This document shows, piece after piece, positions 23,501 through 33,060 of a stretch of DNA of 64,000 bases. A program made the position numbers and the translations under genes. Under the pieces are notes generated by a model. That model had not been told where the DNA came from, ran no database searches, and saw only the letters and a program-made list of their open reading frames with translations. This DNA is from Bolinopsis microptera (Eukaryota > Ctenophora > Tentaculata > Lobata > Bolinopsidae): contig NC_087079.1 of NCBI RefSeq assembly GCF_026151205.1, positions 1,328,028 through 1,392,027 of the forward strand. The letters run 5' to 3'. Every line of letters starts with the position of its first letter. The stretch's first letter is position 1.

Positions 23501-26500
23501 AGACCTTGTACTAGACACTTGGGGAGACCTTGTACTAGACACTTCGGGAGACCTTGTACTAGAGACTTGTAGAGACCTTGTACTAGACACTTGTAGAGAC
23601 CTTGTACTAAACACTTGGGGAGACCTTGTACTATACACTTCGGGAGACCTTGTACTAGACACTTCGGGAGACCTTGTACTAGACACTTCGGGAGACCTTG
23701 TACTAGACACTTGTAGAGACCTTGTACTAGACACTTGTAGAGACCTTGTACTAAACACTTGGGGATACCTTGTACTAAACACTTGGGGAGACCTTGTACG
23801 AGCCACTTCGGGAGACCTTGTAGAGACCTTGTACTAGACAATGGTAAGATTTTTAAAGCACCACAAATTTAAGCAAACTCGCTTTATCAGATACCACTTC
23901 ACAAACGTTCAACAAAAGTTATATCAGATTATAATGTTATAATGATTAAATACCTGCCAGAATCCAGACGGACAGTTTGACATTCTCAGGACATATATCA
24001 CATCCCCTTCTTTAACAGACAGCCCCTTCTCATCTGGAAAAATAGCATTAGTTCACTAGTTCAGGAAGATTCAGTGACAATATTACATATCATCAATAAT
24101 ATTGAGAGCAGAAAGGGAGTGTCCTGAGAAACTAATCATAATTGTTAATCAAAGTCTGTACAGATGAACAACTAAAGACTACAATGATTTACCTTGATGT
24201 TCAGGTGGCATAGTGCCTGAGAACAGATTAAGTGCAGTACACACACAAATGTAATCCTGCTCATCTTCATTAACGATCACAGTTCCTCCTTTCTGAAAGG
24301 AAAAGAATATAATTATTTTCTATACAACTTCTATTTGCTATAAACATTTCAATTAAGGAATCTAAGAAATTTTGCGAAGTGTTATTGATAATCAAATTGA
24401 TTTGAATCATACAAACTCAGGTATTTTTGGTGACATCAGCAAAGCCTAGAACTTTCCCTAACCAAGCTTTCCCTAACCAAGCTATTAACCAAGCAGTTAA
24501 CAAGTTAAAAACTCTCAGCATATTATAACAGCTCCCCAAATGCAATACTGAATAGGGGGTGATGCAACGTCAATTAATGTCAATTAATGTCAATTAATGT
24601 CAATTAATGTCAATTAATGTCAATTAATGTCAATGTCAGTTTTGCAAAATTTTGGAATACTGACATTAATTGACACGATATTTTTCGACCAGAGATTATG
24701 TAGTTCTACCATATTTTTAGCACTTTAGAACGTTTATATCATCAATTTATTCACTACTATCACATATGGAAATGTGAAATGTGAAAAAAATTCAGATCAT
24801 TAAACAATAAAACTAAAATAATACGGTTTCCCGAAATTTAATTTTCTTAAATGGGCGTGGCCATCCAAGGGCGTGGTTCTCAACATCATCAGAACTTAAA
24901 ACCCACATTAAACGAAATGCCTTCATGACATTTATATTTGAATAACGAATCTTAAACAGCTAACATTACTCCTTCATACTAAAAAAGCCGATTTTAGATA
25001 TTTTACCTGTATAAGAAACCAATAAAATATGGGCGTGGCCGGTGGGGACCGAAGATGGAAGAGTTGGAAGCTGAAATTTTTTTTGGTGGTCTTTGAACCT
25101 AAAGATCAACAGATAAGAACATACTCATAATTATTCAAGGACATTTTGTTTTTTTGAACCAGTCTAACTTACATAGACGTGAATATCTTGAATATTTATC
25201 GAATAATGATAATCTCAAATTTCAAGACATATTAATGTCAATTAATGTCAATTAATGTCAATTAATGTCAATTAATGTCAATTAATGTCAATTAATGTCA
25301 ATTAATGTCAATTAATGTCAATGTCAGTTTGGGGTTTTTATGGAATACTGACATTAATTGACGTTGCATTCCCCCCACTGAATATTAACGCAGCGATACC
25401 ATTCCCAATAAAACCAAAAATCGAATAACCACATATTCTGCATAACTATATCTGTTATCATGTGAAATTTTATAAAAGTCGTAGCTCGTTAATTTTGGAG
25501 ACATCGAATAACCACATATTCTGCATAACTATTATATCTGACAAGTATTTAGTATAATTAATATTGAGTTTACCAAGAACCAGGGTGTGGAAACTGACCA
25601 GCACAGTAGCGGAGGGTTGCGGGTATTTAGGGTTATTTTCTATCGTCCTATCAATGTCAAATATCTTCAAATCATCCACACTTGGCTCCCAAAACCAAAG
25701 GAACGGATCACTCTGAAAGACGTACTTTGTAACATAGTTATGGAATAGTAACAAAAAACAACAATGGTAGAAGATTGTTGGTGATCATTTCCATTTTTGC
25801 CCCACATTTATTGGTGAAGATAAATAAAATGTAAACCTAAAACTTGTAACTTCCAACTAGTTTAAAATGTTCCAATCGCAATGATAGACTACAAATAAAT
25901 AACAGATTTATTTTAACAAATAACAGATTGATTATAGATAAATAAAAGATTTGTTACGTATGTGAATATTATAAAGGAAATGAGGAGAGTATAATACCCA
26001 GGTAAAATGATTCTGCCGTTTTCTGACTTCAGTGCTTTTAAGAAGTGTTAAAGACCATTAAAAAATCCAAAGTTTTCAAGTACTTTAAATGACACATATT
26101 TGACAAATCTTGGCATTTTAGAAGGTTCCAAAAGGGGATCTTTGGGAGCCTGCAATTGATTCTTTAATGGTTTCTGATAGTTTTCAGGGAAAGTTCTTGA
26201 CCCAAAAAGGAAATTTGCGTTAAAGAATTCAGAATTTTAAAAGGTCTTTAAGCACATTTACCAGAAAACGGCAGAATTGCTTATAATATAACGTTACCTG
26301 CTGCATGAAAGTGGGAATACTGAGAAGCGAATCAACAAAGTGCTTTATATGAGGAAGGTGCTTCAGAGCAAAGCTTTCTGTAGTTGAGCGCTCGAATATT
26401 TGGCGACCTATAGTGAAAAGAAGTGCTGAAATCTAGTTCAAATCACAAAATAAACATTTAAAGGTTAAAGAGAATTCATTTCGCATCTTTAGTTCAGCCA

Positions 26501-27200
26501 CCGAGCAGACATTCTATCAGCAGAAAGAGCCAACACAACAGCAAAGTATTTTGTAGACATCCATTTTAGCAGCTCAGGATTGCAATATCCAACTGAATGT
26601 GACTTTTAAAGAAGGCGAGCATTCCAAGCTCACTCACCAAGTTCATGTTTTCCTCCCCTGGCGAACTCCCCAGGAAACACTTTCCACTTAACTTGTGCTC
26701 GCTCTACGGAGCACAATACCCAATTATAATATCTAGACAAGCTATGAATACCTCACATAGCTTAAATGCTGTGCATTAAAACCCAAAAATTAATTATTCA
26801 GTAGACAATAGAAATATTTGCTCACCAGGAAGTTTAACCATGCCACCGTCTTTAGTGATAGCAGTTAACGAACAGTAAAGCTCGTACAACTGATCATAGG
26901 ACCTGCAATAAAATACAGTTACTCATTATTTTATACTTTTATCCGAGCAGACATGTAAACTTTCTATTTCTCTATCATCTTCGCAATGATTACTGAGTCA
27001 GACACTAAGTTACTACAATACTGAGTCTAATGTAAAACTAACCTGTAAACTCTACGAGTGGAACTATCAGTCCACGTGACATCTATCTGATAAGCAAACT
27101 GCTTCTTAGGTTTGTGCACTTTCTTCAGATCTTCTATCAACTCCAACTCAATAATTTGCCCATATGATCGGGTGGGTACTTTACCCCCTGTCTTTGGCAT
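8277..27200 (-). CDS. PX-SH3 protein, NADPH-oxidase organiser-like (multi-exon, 3' end not found)
   Basis: Assembled from splice sites and phase. Exons, in transcript order: 27043-27200, 26826-26902, 26298-26407, 25574-25712, 24193-24288 or 24292, 23954-24033, 15225-15360, 8277-8333. The start is the ATG at 27198-27200, two bases after an AG. The PX domain includes FAYQIDVTWTDSSTRRVYR, SYDQLYELY, HLPHIKHFVDSLL and EPSVDDLK. This matches the phosphoinositide-binding fold of p47phox/NOXO1/SH3PXD2, down to the Px(V/D)DDLK tail. The SH3 domain follows: GLSVKEGDVIYVL, CPSGFWQ, then VRNVFGSEGLVPITSL from the next exon. The tail is basic and glutamine-rich. Such proteins bring SH3 partners to membranes to activate NADPH oxidase or build podosomes. 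The exon 4-5 junction needs an unusual acceptor (aaag) or a missed exon. The rest of the gene lies left of 8277. Confidence 0.75.
8460..8602 (+). repeat. (TTTA)n(TTCA)n microsatellite
   Basis: A run of tetranucleotide repeats shifts from TTTA to TTCA about halfway. It lies in the intron between PX-SH3 exons 7 and 8. The reading frame across it (alternating Y/L/F, then H/S/F/I) is an artefact of the repeat. Confidence 0.95.
9026..9200 (+). repeat. Tandem duplication of about 94 bp
   Basis: The block gtgctttattgcgacgtgta through ttctatttgtc occurs at about 9028-9100 and again at about 9120-9192 with few differences. It is intronic and has no coding content. Confidence 0.8.
9283..9618. mobile_element. 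Small TIR element (336 bp)
   Basis: gaccctggtcattagg at the left is repeated in inverted form at the right (ctaatgaccagggtc). ATTG occurs on both flanks and may be a short target duplication. No coding frame is present; the family is not assigned. Confidence 0.45.
9619..11025. other. Intronic sequence without recognised gene
   Basis: The stretch is AT-rich with no coding-like frame. The part near 10040-10150 resembles the first bases of the window. A short block of CCGGAAC/CCGGAA repeats lies at about 10845-10910. Confidence 0.4.
11026..12680. mobile_element. Interspersed repeat family R1, copy A, with tRNA-like segment
   Basis: It shares long stretches with 29600-33060 and 33795-34985: the block around gcgagatggcgaga and catcgcacaaaat, ggttaccattaaaggaggt, taatcctagcaggtaattaa and gaacgaggccttccccgga, ending in the G-run and tttttttagaatcttgatag. 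On the minus strand at about 12325-12398 it holds a tRNA-like sequence with a B-box (gggttcgagtct) and an A-box-like region. This copy is interrupted by an hAT MITE at 11642-11930. It is probably a composite SINE or MITE-type family; no protein is encoded. Confidence 0.6.
11642..11930. mobile_element. hAT MITE (289 bp) with 8-bp duplication
   Basis: The termini are cagtggcgtaacg and its inverse cgttacgccactg. The exact 8-bp duplication atctcaag lies at 11634-11641 and 11931-11938. CAGTGGCG ends with an 8-bp duplication are typical of hAT elements. Repeated GGCGCCCCCC blocks fill the interior. It is inserted within repeat R1 copy A. Confidence 0.9.
12682..13341. mobile_element. Mariner-like element remnant
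   Basis: aaagtcagtggacatacgtt at the left is inverted at the right, where the complete end tgacttttggcccaccctgt is seen. The left terminus has lost the outer bases. The interior is AT-rich without a transposase frame. The family matches the end at 2279. Confidence 0.55.
13362..13950. mobile_element. hAT-like MITE with CAGGGCCGTGC-type end
   Basis: The left end cagggccgtgcacagg resembles the inverse of the right end (ctgcgcacgcccatg). The right portion contains the hairpin ggaggcgacc...gcgtcgcctcc. These are familiar features of short hAT-derived repeats in invertebrates. No flanking duplication is recognisable. The next element (13953) inserted at or near its right end. Confidence 0.5.
13953..14873. 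mobile_element. TIR element (921 bp) with 8-bp duplication CATGTGAC
   Basis: The end ggctgccagactttggggcc is mirrored on the right (inverse cgctggaagactttgggacc; about 18 of 22 match). The 8-bp duplication catgtgac lies at 13945-13952 and 14874-14881. The inverted similarity extends inward to about 14100 and 14720 around agatctggggtagagtt. Two overlapping minus-strand frames at 14247-14638 show no homology I recognise and are probably fortuitous. Confidence 0.75.
15829..16658. mobile_element. piggyBac-like MITE nested in hAT-like copy 1
   Basis: The ends ggccacagggggg and ccccctgtggcc are perfect inverses, extended by tccgaggtc/gacctcgga. The four-base duplication TTAA (15825-15828 and 16659-16662) is confirmed by the empty site in copy 2. 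TTAA duplication is diagnostic of piggyBac-type transposition. The interior (830 bp) contains several copies of a gttaacctca motif in both orientations and no transposase. Confidence 0.85.
16764..18040 (-). mobile_element. 5'-truncated RTE-like LINE with intact reverse transcriptase frame
   Basis: It is flanked by an exact 10-bp duplication taacctgtat (16754-16763 and 18041-18050). The minus-strand frame is open from the 5' junction at 18040 to its stop near 16799, about 413 residues. It begins inside the reverse transcriptase domain: FVDFKAAFDSIDRQFIW, SGTGQGDIQGPP (the usual RQGD is altered) and the catalytic DYADDMAML. The C-terminal part has CLRRILKIKW and RWFGHVVRMPEERIP, typical of RTE-type elements. 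The 3' tail is a short TACAAG-type repeat. Lack of stops suggests a recent insertion. The endonuclease is missing, so the copy is dead on arrival. Confidence 0.85.
18625..19710 (+). CDS. Orphan class-A-like G protein-coupled receptor
   Basis: A single exon of 361 residues. Seven hydrophobic segments lie at about 27-49, 64-87, 107-139, 146-171, 199-229, 247-277 and 293-319. Class A hallmarks: the GN of helix 1 (41-42), Cys110 at the start of helix 3 paired with Cys185 in the second extracellular loop, and NP in helix 7 (314-315). The DRY motif is replaced by ISR (133-135) and NPxxY by NPCVLF, so activation may differ. The C-terminal tail is short and basic. The ligand is unknown. Intronless, lineage-expanded receptors of this sort are common in cnidarians and other early animals. 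The gene lies within the large intron of the minus-strand PX-SH3 gene. The first ATG was taken as the start; it gives a normal short N-terminus. Confidence 0.85.
   Translation: MAVTEFKSLLGDVEKIGPPIRWLDKSIAAVLILATIFGTIGNSLSIVFFTAEAVRNRNSLYFKRVYQVINMVDLLTCISLFPVIDAFIEDPGYPDFSSKSPIFFGNSVFCTVWGMLWEILPSFSVYLVGVLCISRLVLLTWKRAIMVPSIVYLFMATYLLITVSVKIFLLMTYDDMDYEAMSRYCFLVSHTDEYFAQNEITTLAIMISQLALPIIPVTVCFVITMVILLKDRNKIPNTNRTCPQRQAAITVTMVTLLYILFNIPVVVNFSFFLCHLIYTEGKLEFVEVYSNQYLFYYAWPSVYVVCVAINAALNPCVLFWRMKRYRTFVVNVVEGEFRGNPHVLSKPIEPRERKVQVETRL
19723..21005. mobile_element. TIR element (about 1.28 kb) adjoining the GPCR 3' end
   Basis: aggatgaagggaccttagaa, starting 12 bases after the receptor stop codon, is mirrored at the right end (inverse aggatgaggggaccttagaa). 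Flanking TA is compatible with a mariner-type duplication. No transposase frame is visible. It probably supplies most of the receptor's 3' untranslated sequence. Confidence 0.6.
21006..22108. other. Intronic sequence with short palindromes
   Basis: No gene was seen. A hairpin with 12-bp arms (aatgataagcag) lies at about 21132-21160. A cluster of nested palindromic units (gtgtacactctgtgtaga) lies at about 21875-21945. Confidence 0.45.
22109..23840 (-). repeat. 24-bp minisatellite (about 70 units)
   Basis: Tandem units follow the pattern ccttgtactagacacttggg plus gaga. Left of about 22600 many units are 22 bp; to the right almost all are 24 bp. Because 24 is a multiple of three and the unit has no stop in several frames, long frames appear on both strands (for instance KCLVQGLP repeats). 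I regard these as artefacts: there is no start context, splice support or recognisable domain. The array lies in the large intron of the PX-SH3 gene. Confidence 0.95.
24555..25376. mobile_element. hAT-like non-autonomous element, copy 2 (822 bp)
   Basis: It is an uninterrupted relative of copy 1, with an exact 8-bp duplication actgaata (24547-24554 and 25377-25384). The 10-bp aatgtcaatt unit is repeated about six times at the left and eight to nine at the right, more than in copy 1. It lies in the intron between PX-SH3 exons 4 and 5. Confidence 0.9.
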
Positions 27201-27563
27201 TTCTAAAATATCAGTCAAGTGTTAAGACATACCATTAAATACGTGTTAGAGATGCAGGTGACAGGTGAGCCTAGTTTCAAACAAGCTAGCAAACGGAAAT
27301 AGCTTTTAATTTGCCACTACCTTCATTAAATCTGACAGCTCAATCTAGGTTCTAACATATAAACTATCATGTTATATATAGATTTTGGCGCTGACGGAGA
27401 TCAATCTGACAGATAGTTTTAAAATAACGCCGTACGGACGATAACCGGCGAGAAAAACAATCTAGCAAAACATGTCGCTGACAAACATGACAGGTATTTA
27501 AAATAGGAGCTCGATCAATCTCAATTTCTAACGGCATCATGTCATCTAGTAGACGCTACTTCA

Positions 27564-28310
27564 GTGCAGGATGAATGTAATATTCAGATCAGAAATTTGT
27601 GGTTTATTGCATCAAAACTGTCTTTTAACCTTAAGATTCAGCTTGTTCATGCTCTAGTACTCCCTAGAATTGATTATTGCAATAGCGTATATTTTGGACT
27701 GAGCTCTTATGATTTAAGTCGTTTACAGAAGGTGCAAAATTCTGCTGTAAGATTTATTTTCGGGAGAGGAAGAAAGGCACACACTACTCCACTACTTAAG
27801 AAAGTTCATTTTCTACCAGTTAGATTTAGAATAGATTTTAAGATTGCCCTACTTGCCTACAAGTGTTTAAATAATATAGCTCCTCCTTACTTAAAAGAGT
27901 TGATATTTCCTAGGCAGCAAAGTTTTAAAAATGTACGTCTTGATAATGATTATTTTTACCTTAGTTTTCCGCCCTCTCCTAACTATGTAAACACAGAGAA
28001 AGCTTTTAGTCACTGTGCAGTTAAAGTATTTAATTCCTTGCCATACGACATAAGATCAGCTGAGTCAGTTACATCTTTCAAGACCAAACTTAAAACATAC
28101 TTCTTTTCTCTAGCATTTGATTGATTTTGCATTTACATAGGTAAAATGAACTTGTCTTGTCTAATTTTCAATTAAACTAAGCTCAGTTAATGTAAGAGCC
28201 GCTTTAGAAAGCACTGGAGTTTATCTCCAGGATTAAATTATATCGAGTTATATGATTTAGCTATAAGGCGGTTTATAAATGTTGTAATTATAATTATTAT
28301 ATTATCAGCA
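27564..28310 (+). pseudogene. CR1/Jockey-type LINE 3' fragment
   Basis: A frame of 186 codons to the stop at 28124 encodes the region after the reverse transcriptase core: LVHALVLPRIDYCNSVYFG, LQKVQNSAVRFIFG, LPVRFRIDFKIALLAYKCL and APPYLKELI. This block is shared by CR1/Jockey-clade LINEs in many invertebrates. The catalytic domain and endonuclease are missing. The 3' untranslated part, with a ctggag...ctccag hairpin and an AT-rich tail, runs to about 28310. It lies 360 bp upstream of the PX-SH3 start on the opposite strand. Confidence 0.85.
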
Positions 28311-29108
28311 CGTGTCATCTCGTGTCTTAGGTGACAAGAGGAACATCAAAGCAGACAAGCCAGACGCGATCGACCTCATTCCAGGGATAAACGAACAACA
28401 AAACAGTTTTTAACCAAATGGATGTAACGTGCTCGATCAGTTCAGTGACTCACAAAACTAATTTAACCATTGAACATGATACGAGTAAATATATTCCAGA
28501 TTCAAAAGTGCCGCGTACATTGAACAACTTATTAGCGCTCGATTTGATATCAATTTTGATAATCTTATTTTAAATATTAGTTGCGCGCCACACAAAAAAC
28601 GTACCCTTTGGTTTAATTTATGTGCAATATGCGTTGTACTATTTTTGACATAATGATAAAACGATGAAATTAAACTGATCAGTTTTTGTGTGTTAAAGTA
28701 TAATCATTTGAAATAAATTTGAATAGCCAACATTTAATTTACATAATAATTGACAAAAACGCGCGATACGTATAAAATAAATGTATAACTTGTTTAATTT
28801 TAAACTTTGCTATATTAAATTAACATAAAACCCCAAATTTAAGCGGGAAATCTTATAGAATCATTTAAAAATTTAATCATGCCATGGCCGCGCCCATGCT
28901 ATTGTATTTTAATGAAAAATAAAATAACATAACGGTTACTTCACCTAACCATGTGCTTTCGCGCCACTGCGGGCGCGCTTGTTTCACAAGTAAGGCGGGC
29001 GCGCGCTACTGCAAGCGCAAGGGCTCTGAATAGAGCAGTAAATGTTTTTTTCTCAAAGTGTGGGTATGTCGCTTTTCAAAACTATGGTTATGCACACAAA
29101 TTTGATCC
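28311..29108. other. AT-rich intergenic sequence
   Basis: I see no gene. The reading frame starting near 28951 continues into a MITE whose second copy at 32590 is unrelated to any gene, so it is not coding. Confidence 0.45.
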
Positions 29109-29240
29109 TTGTAGCGCGATGCACTACTGGGTCGCGCGCGCATCAAATAATGCTTCTCGCAACAACTTCGGTAGATCGGCGAGATGCACCACTGTCAACT
29201 GTGCCTCACCGAGCTGCGAAGGATTGACATCGTGGATCAA
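29109..29240. mobile_element. Short MITE, copy 1 (132 bp)
   Basis: It starts ttgtagcgcgatgcactact and ends cacgatg-like in inverse (catcgtggatcaa). It is flanked by an exact 9-bp duplication atttgatcc (29100-29108 and 29241-29249). An inverted copy is at 32590-32710. Confidence 0.75.
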
Positions 29241-29599
29241 ATTTGATCCTAAATATTGCAAAAAGGTAGGTGCGTGCGCGGGTTTACATAAATAATCAAT
29301 ACTGTCTGGAGTTGTCATACGTTGTATGACCCGCCGCGCACGAAGTGCGCGGCTCCCCCTGTATCGTCAGGACGATAAAGGGGCACAATTGGGAAAATGG
29401 GTGATTTATATTTCTTTTATTCCTTGTATTCCTTGTATATGTTTTTGCAGACACAAAAAATGTTCGACTCAAACCTTCTAAAATGGTTATACTTTTACTC
29501 AAATTGAGTCGGTATATAGTATGTGGTTCATTTATTGCCGGTGGATCGGTCTTTCTATACAGTTCTATATCTGGTTTCATGGTACACCGTAGTTACTAA

Positions 29600-29815
29600 C
29601 TGAAAGTGATGAATCTAGGAATGAAGTTCCGAGCCAATTTCGCCATTAAAAGTTTGAAAAAGTGACCTCTTCAACTGTAGAACTGACTTATTAATCCTAG
29701 CAGGTAATTAACTCTGGATCCTCATCAAATTGATTCCATTCTAAATTCTAACCATAAACAACAAAAAACCATTAACAGATAACTCCGTTTACCATTTGAC
29801 ATGTTCCAAGAAAAC
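29600..29815. mobile_element. Repeat R1, copy B, left part
   Basis: It matches 12000-12180 and 34280-34457 (agtttgaaaaagtg, taatcctagcaggtaattaa, agataactccgtttacca) up to gacatgttcca. The match resumes at 32519, so a LINE has split the copy. Confidence 0.7.
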
Positions 29816-32518
29816 AACAATTTCAAGAAAACAACAATTTTATTTAGTATCAGTTAAAGCAGACAAAAACATATTTTATAAATATAACTAGTGCAAACTT
29901 TAGACCATATATATTAGGGGACTTGGAGTAGCAAGAGAGTGACCAGAAAGTATATGTATACTTTTACCAAAAATACGTCGAAATGAATCCAGGGTGATAC
30001 AGGATCTAGGAGTGCAGACCATAAAGTTTACGCACCCACCCTTGCCTCCTGAATTCTTGGTTGGAAAGACAATTATGCAAAATTGGTCGTTTATACTCCA
30101 AGTCCCTTTGTTAATAGAAGTAGTATTATTTATGTCTGGAGTTAGCTTCATTCAGTAATAACAATATCAATATAATCAATATTAATATCAATATCAGACT
30201 AAACTATCAAATAAATAAATTATCAAATATCAATTATTAATTCACTCTGATTAAAAAGTTATAAATTAGGATATCTAATATTTAAGAATTACAACTACAA
30301 GTTGTTAAAAACGCCCAAAATAGATCTGAGATATTTTCAGTCTGTAGTACAATAGTGATAGCAATAGTTTAAATTATGTTATGTGCCGCTGCAATTAGAT
30401 TAAATTACTGTAACTTAAAATTGTTTGGAGTCCAAGTCTCTTTTAAGTCAGCAGCCTGTGATTGTATTAATAGTGCTTTCGTTCTCAATTTTATCAAGTT
30501 AATGGAAGTTTCTAGACAATTACTTGAAGTTAAAATTTTTTTATGAACAGTGTTCCAAAGCTTGGCTGCATTAAACAAAAAGGTATTTGATTTATTTAGA
30601 AGAATAACTGTTAGACTCGTTGCACGGTTTGAAATGTTGATAGCCTCATAAAGGGAGTATGGGCAGTGGTACTTGATAATCTTAGAGAATTCTAAAATAC
30701 AGTGATATTTGTACAAGTTTTGAGCCGTAAGAATTTTTAACCTATTAAAAATGGGTTTCGTATGCTCCTTTTCAAAATGTTTATGGCCTAGTATTTGCAT
30801 GCCATATGGTCTAGTTCTTGCACATGTTGATTGTTTATCTAGATATGAGTCGAGATCACCAAAAAGGATTCTTATACAGTGCTTCTGTGTGATAAAAAGA
30901 CTATCATTTGACCGTTCTTTGAGGACAACTCCCCAAACACTTATACCATAGCTTAGATGTGATTCAAATAGAGCATTATATATTTTTAAATATAGTTCAG
31001 CAGGTATCGGGTGCCGAATTCTACAGATTGCACCAGTCATGGACCTCAGTTTTTTACGGATGTAGTGCATGTGGGCAGACCAGTTTAGCTTACTATCTAT
31101 AACAACACCTAAGAATTTGGTATCCTTGACTTTAGTGATAACCTTACCATTGATGAATATTGATCTAGATTCATCTAGCAGGGTACCAAATGGTCTAGTC
31201 CGTGCACAAGTGTCATCATATTCAGAGGCAGGTTTAAAATGGATGTAGCAGCATTTTGACATGTTGATATGAAGTAGATTACATTTCATATAAATCGAGA
31301 CATGTTTAAGCACTAAGTTGGCTTTTTTGTATGTTGCTTCTCTAGACGGTCCTGATATGAAGATATTAGTGTCATCAGCATAAAGTACAAATTTCACTTC
31401 ACTGTCTGAAAAACAGTTTACTATATCGTTCATATACAGTAGGAAGAGTAATGGCCCTAGAATTGACCCTTGAGGAACCCCGAATTCCACATCCATTGTT
31501 TCTGATGGTACATCGTTATACATCACATACTGCTTTCTGTTAGTCAAGTAGCTTTTTAGTAAAGTTAGTGCTGTGCCCCTAATACCATAGGAATTTAGCT
31601 TGCTTAGAAGAATATTATGATCAAGGGTGTCAAAGGCTTTGCTCAAGTCAATGAATATGCCTAGGACATGTTTATTCCTAGCCAGGGACTTTGTAACAGA
31701 GTCTATAGATTTGTGTAGAGCATGGGCGGTAGAATGGCCTTTTCTAAATCCAAACTGCGAGTCTGTTAGTACACCTTTAGATGTGAAGAAATTATAGAGC
31801 CGTTTGTAAATGACCTTCTCGAAAATTTTTCCAAATAAAGGTAATATTGATACAGGCCGATAATTTTCAATACATTCCTTATTGTCTTTCTTGTAAATAG
31901 GAATAACTTTACCAGTTTTAAAAATACTTGGGAATGTTCCACTTTGTATACATATGTTGTAAAGCCTAGCCAAGGTACCAGCGATGAGCTTTGCCGATTT
32001 TTTTACAACGATTATAGGAATGTCACTTGCCTTGCCATTTTGAAAATCTCTGATGACCTCGATAATCTCATTTTCATTAGTTTCTTCTAGGTATATGGAG
32101 TCAGACACTGAGTTAGACATGAATTGAGCAAATGATTCTACTGGTTCCAGAGAAATACTATTGTTCGACAATACATTTCTATTGAGATTGCTTGCAAGAG
32201 ATGTAAAGTATTCACAAAATTTGTTAGCAATTATTCGTCTGCAAGTAATTCTCTGGCCATCTATGACAAAATCGTCCTTACATCTAGACATATTCTTACC
32301 ACGGAGTTCATTGATAACTTCCCAGGTCTTTTTTGAGTTCATGCTGTACTTCTCGAATTTTCTAGTATAGCACATAGCTTTTGCCATATTTATTGAGTTT
32401 TTGAGAAACTTGTTGAATTCCTTGTAGCAGATGTGCTTGTTTTGATCCCCGTCAGGTAGTTTTAATGTACAAGTCTTCTTCCATTCGAAATACAACCTAG
32501 CTTTCTTGTCTATGGAAT
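29816..32518 (-). mobile_element. 5'-truncated CR1/Jockey-type LINE inserted in repeat R1
   Basis: The minus-strand frame runs from the 5' junction at about 32518 to the stop near 30405, about 700 residues without interruption. Visible motifs: NYRPVSILPLFGKIFEKVIY, QFGFRKGHSTAHAL, FIDLSKAFDTLDHNILLSKL, FGVPQGSILGPLLFLLY and the catalytic YADDTNIF, followed by the CR1-like C-terminal domain (ISVWGVVLKERS, ILFGDLDSYLD). The apurinic endonuclease is missing because of 5' truncation. The first codons of the apparent open frame (PSRICPEKASFTL) come from the flanking repeat, not the LINE. The 3' untranslated part extends to about 29816. An uninterrupted frame points to a young copy. Confidence 0.85.
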
Positions 32519-33060
32519 TAAGTGTGAACGAGGCCTTCTCCGGACAAATTCTTGAAGGCAAGTCTTCTCTAGCTGAAGTCCGAACAGTATTGATTCACGA
32601 TGTCAATCCTTCGCAGCTCGGTGAGGCAGTGGTGCATCTCGCCGATCTACCGTGGTTGCGAGAAGAATTATTTGATGCGCGGCGCGACCCAGTAGTGCAT
32701 CGCGCTACAAGAACAGTATAATTTATCTGATAGTGTATTACTAAGGTGCTCTGCTGATAATTGTAGTAAAGTAATCAATACATGCTAAAAAAATGACCTC
32801 TGACGAGGTTCGAACCGGGATGAGCTCAATAACATAAGCCGCCTTAGCCACTGTGCTACTAGAGGCTCAGCAGATTTACAATATGTAACGCTATAATCTA
32901 TATAAAAATACGCGCACGCAAGTAACTTTTCGTTATTTATGGATCCGAATAAAAGCGACATACCCACAATTCTGAGAAATAAACCTTGCGTGACATAAAG
33001 CGACATAATCGCAATTTCGCCCACACATTTGCTAGAACACCTCCTCGGATAGAGCAAAAC
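32519..33060. mobile_element. Repeat R1, copy B, right part, with tRNA-like segment
   Basis: It continues R1 after the LINE, from gtgtgaacgaggcctt. On the minus strand at about 32790-32865 lies the best tRNA-like segment of the family: gcctct pairs with agaggt, the A-box is tagcacagtgg and the B-box is ggttcgaacct. The anticodon arm is imperfect, so I do not call it a functional tRNA gene. A 121-bp MITE is inserted at 32590-32710. Confidence 0.65.
32590..32710. mobile_element. Short MITE, copy 2 (121 bp)
   Basis: It is an inverted relative of 29109-29240, here flanked by an exact 8-bp duplication gaacagta (32582-32589 and 32711-32718). The empty site is visible in R1 copies A and C, where the single gaact(c)gta continues directly. 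Confidence 0.8.

Noticed and set aside
22109-23840. Possible CRISPR array
   Set aside because: Units are contiguous variants of one sequence with no unique spacers, and the DNA is eukaryotic.
22579-23841. 420-residue minus-strand frame of KCLVQGLP-type repeats and the parallel plus-strand frames
   Set aside because: Product of a 24-bp minisatellite; all phases stay open without a start context, domain or splice support.
28951-29295. Plus-strand frame of 114 codons
   Set aside because: More than a third of it is a short MITE that also occurs inverted at 32590; the remainder has no coding signature.
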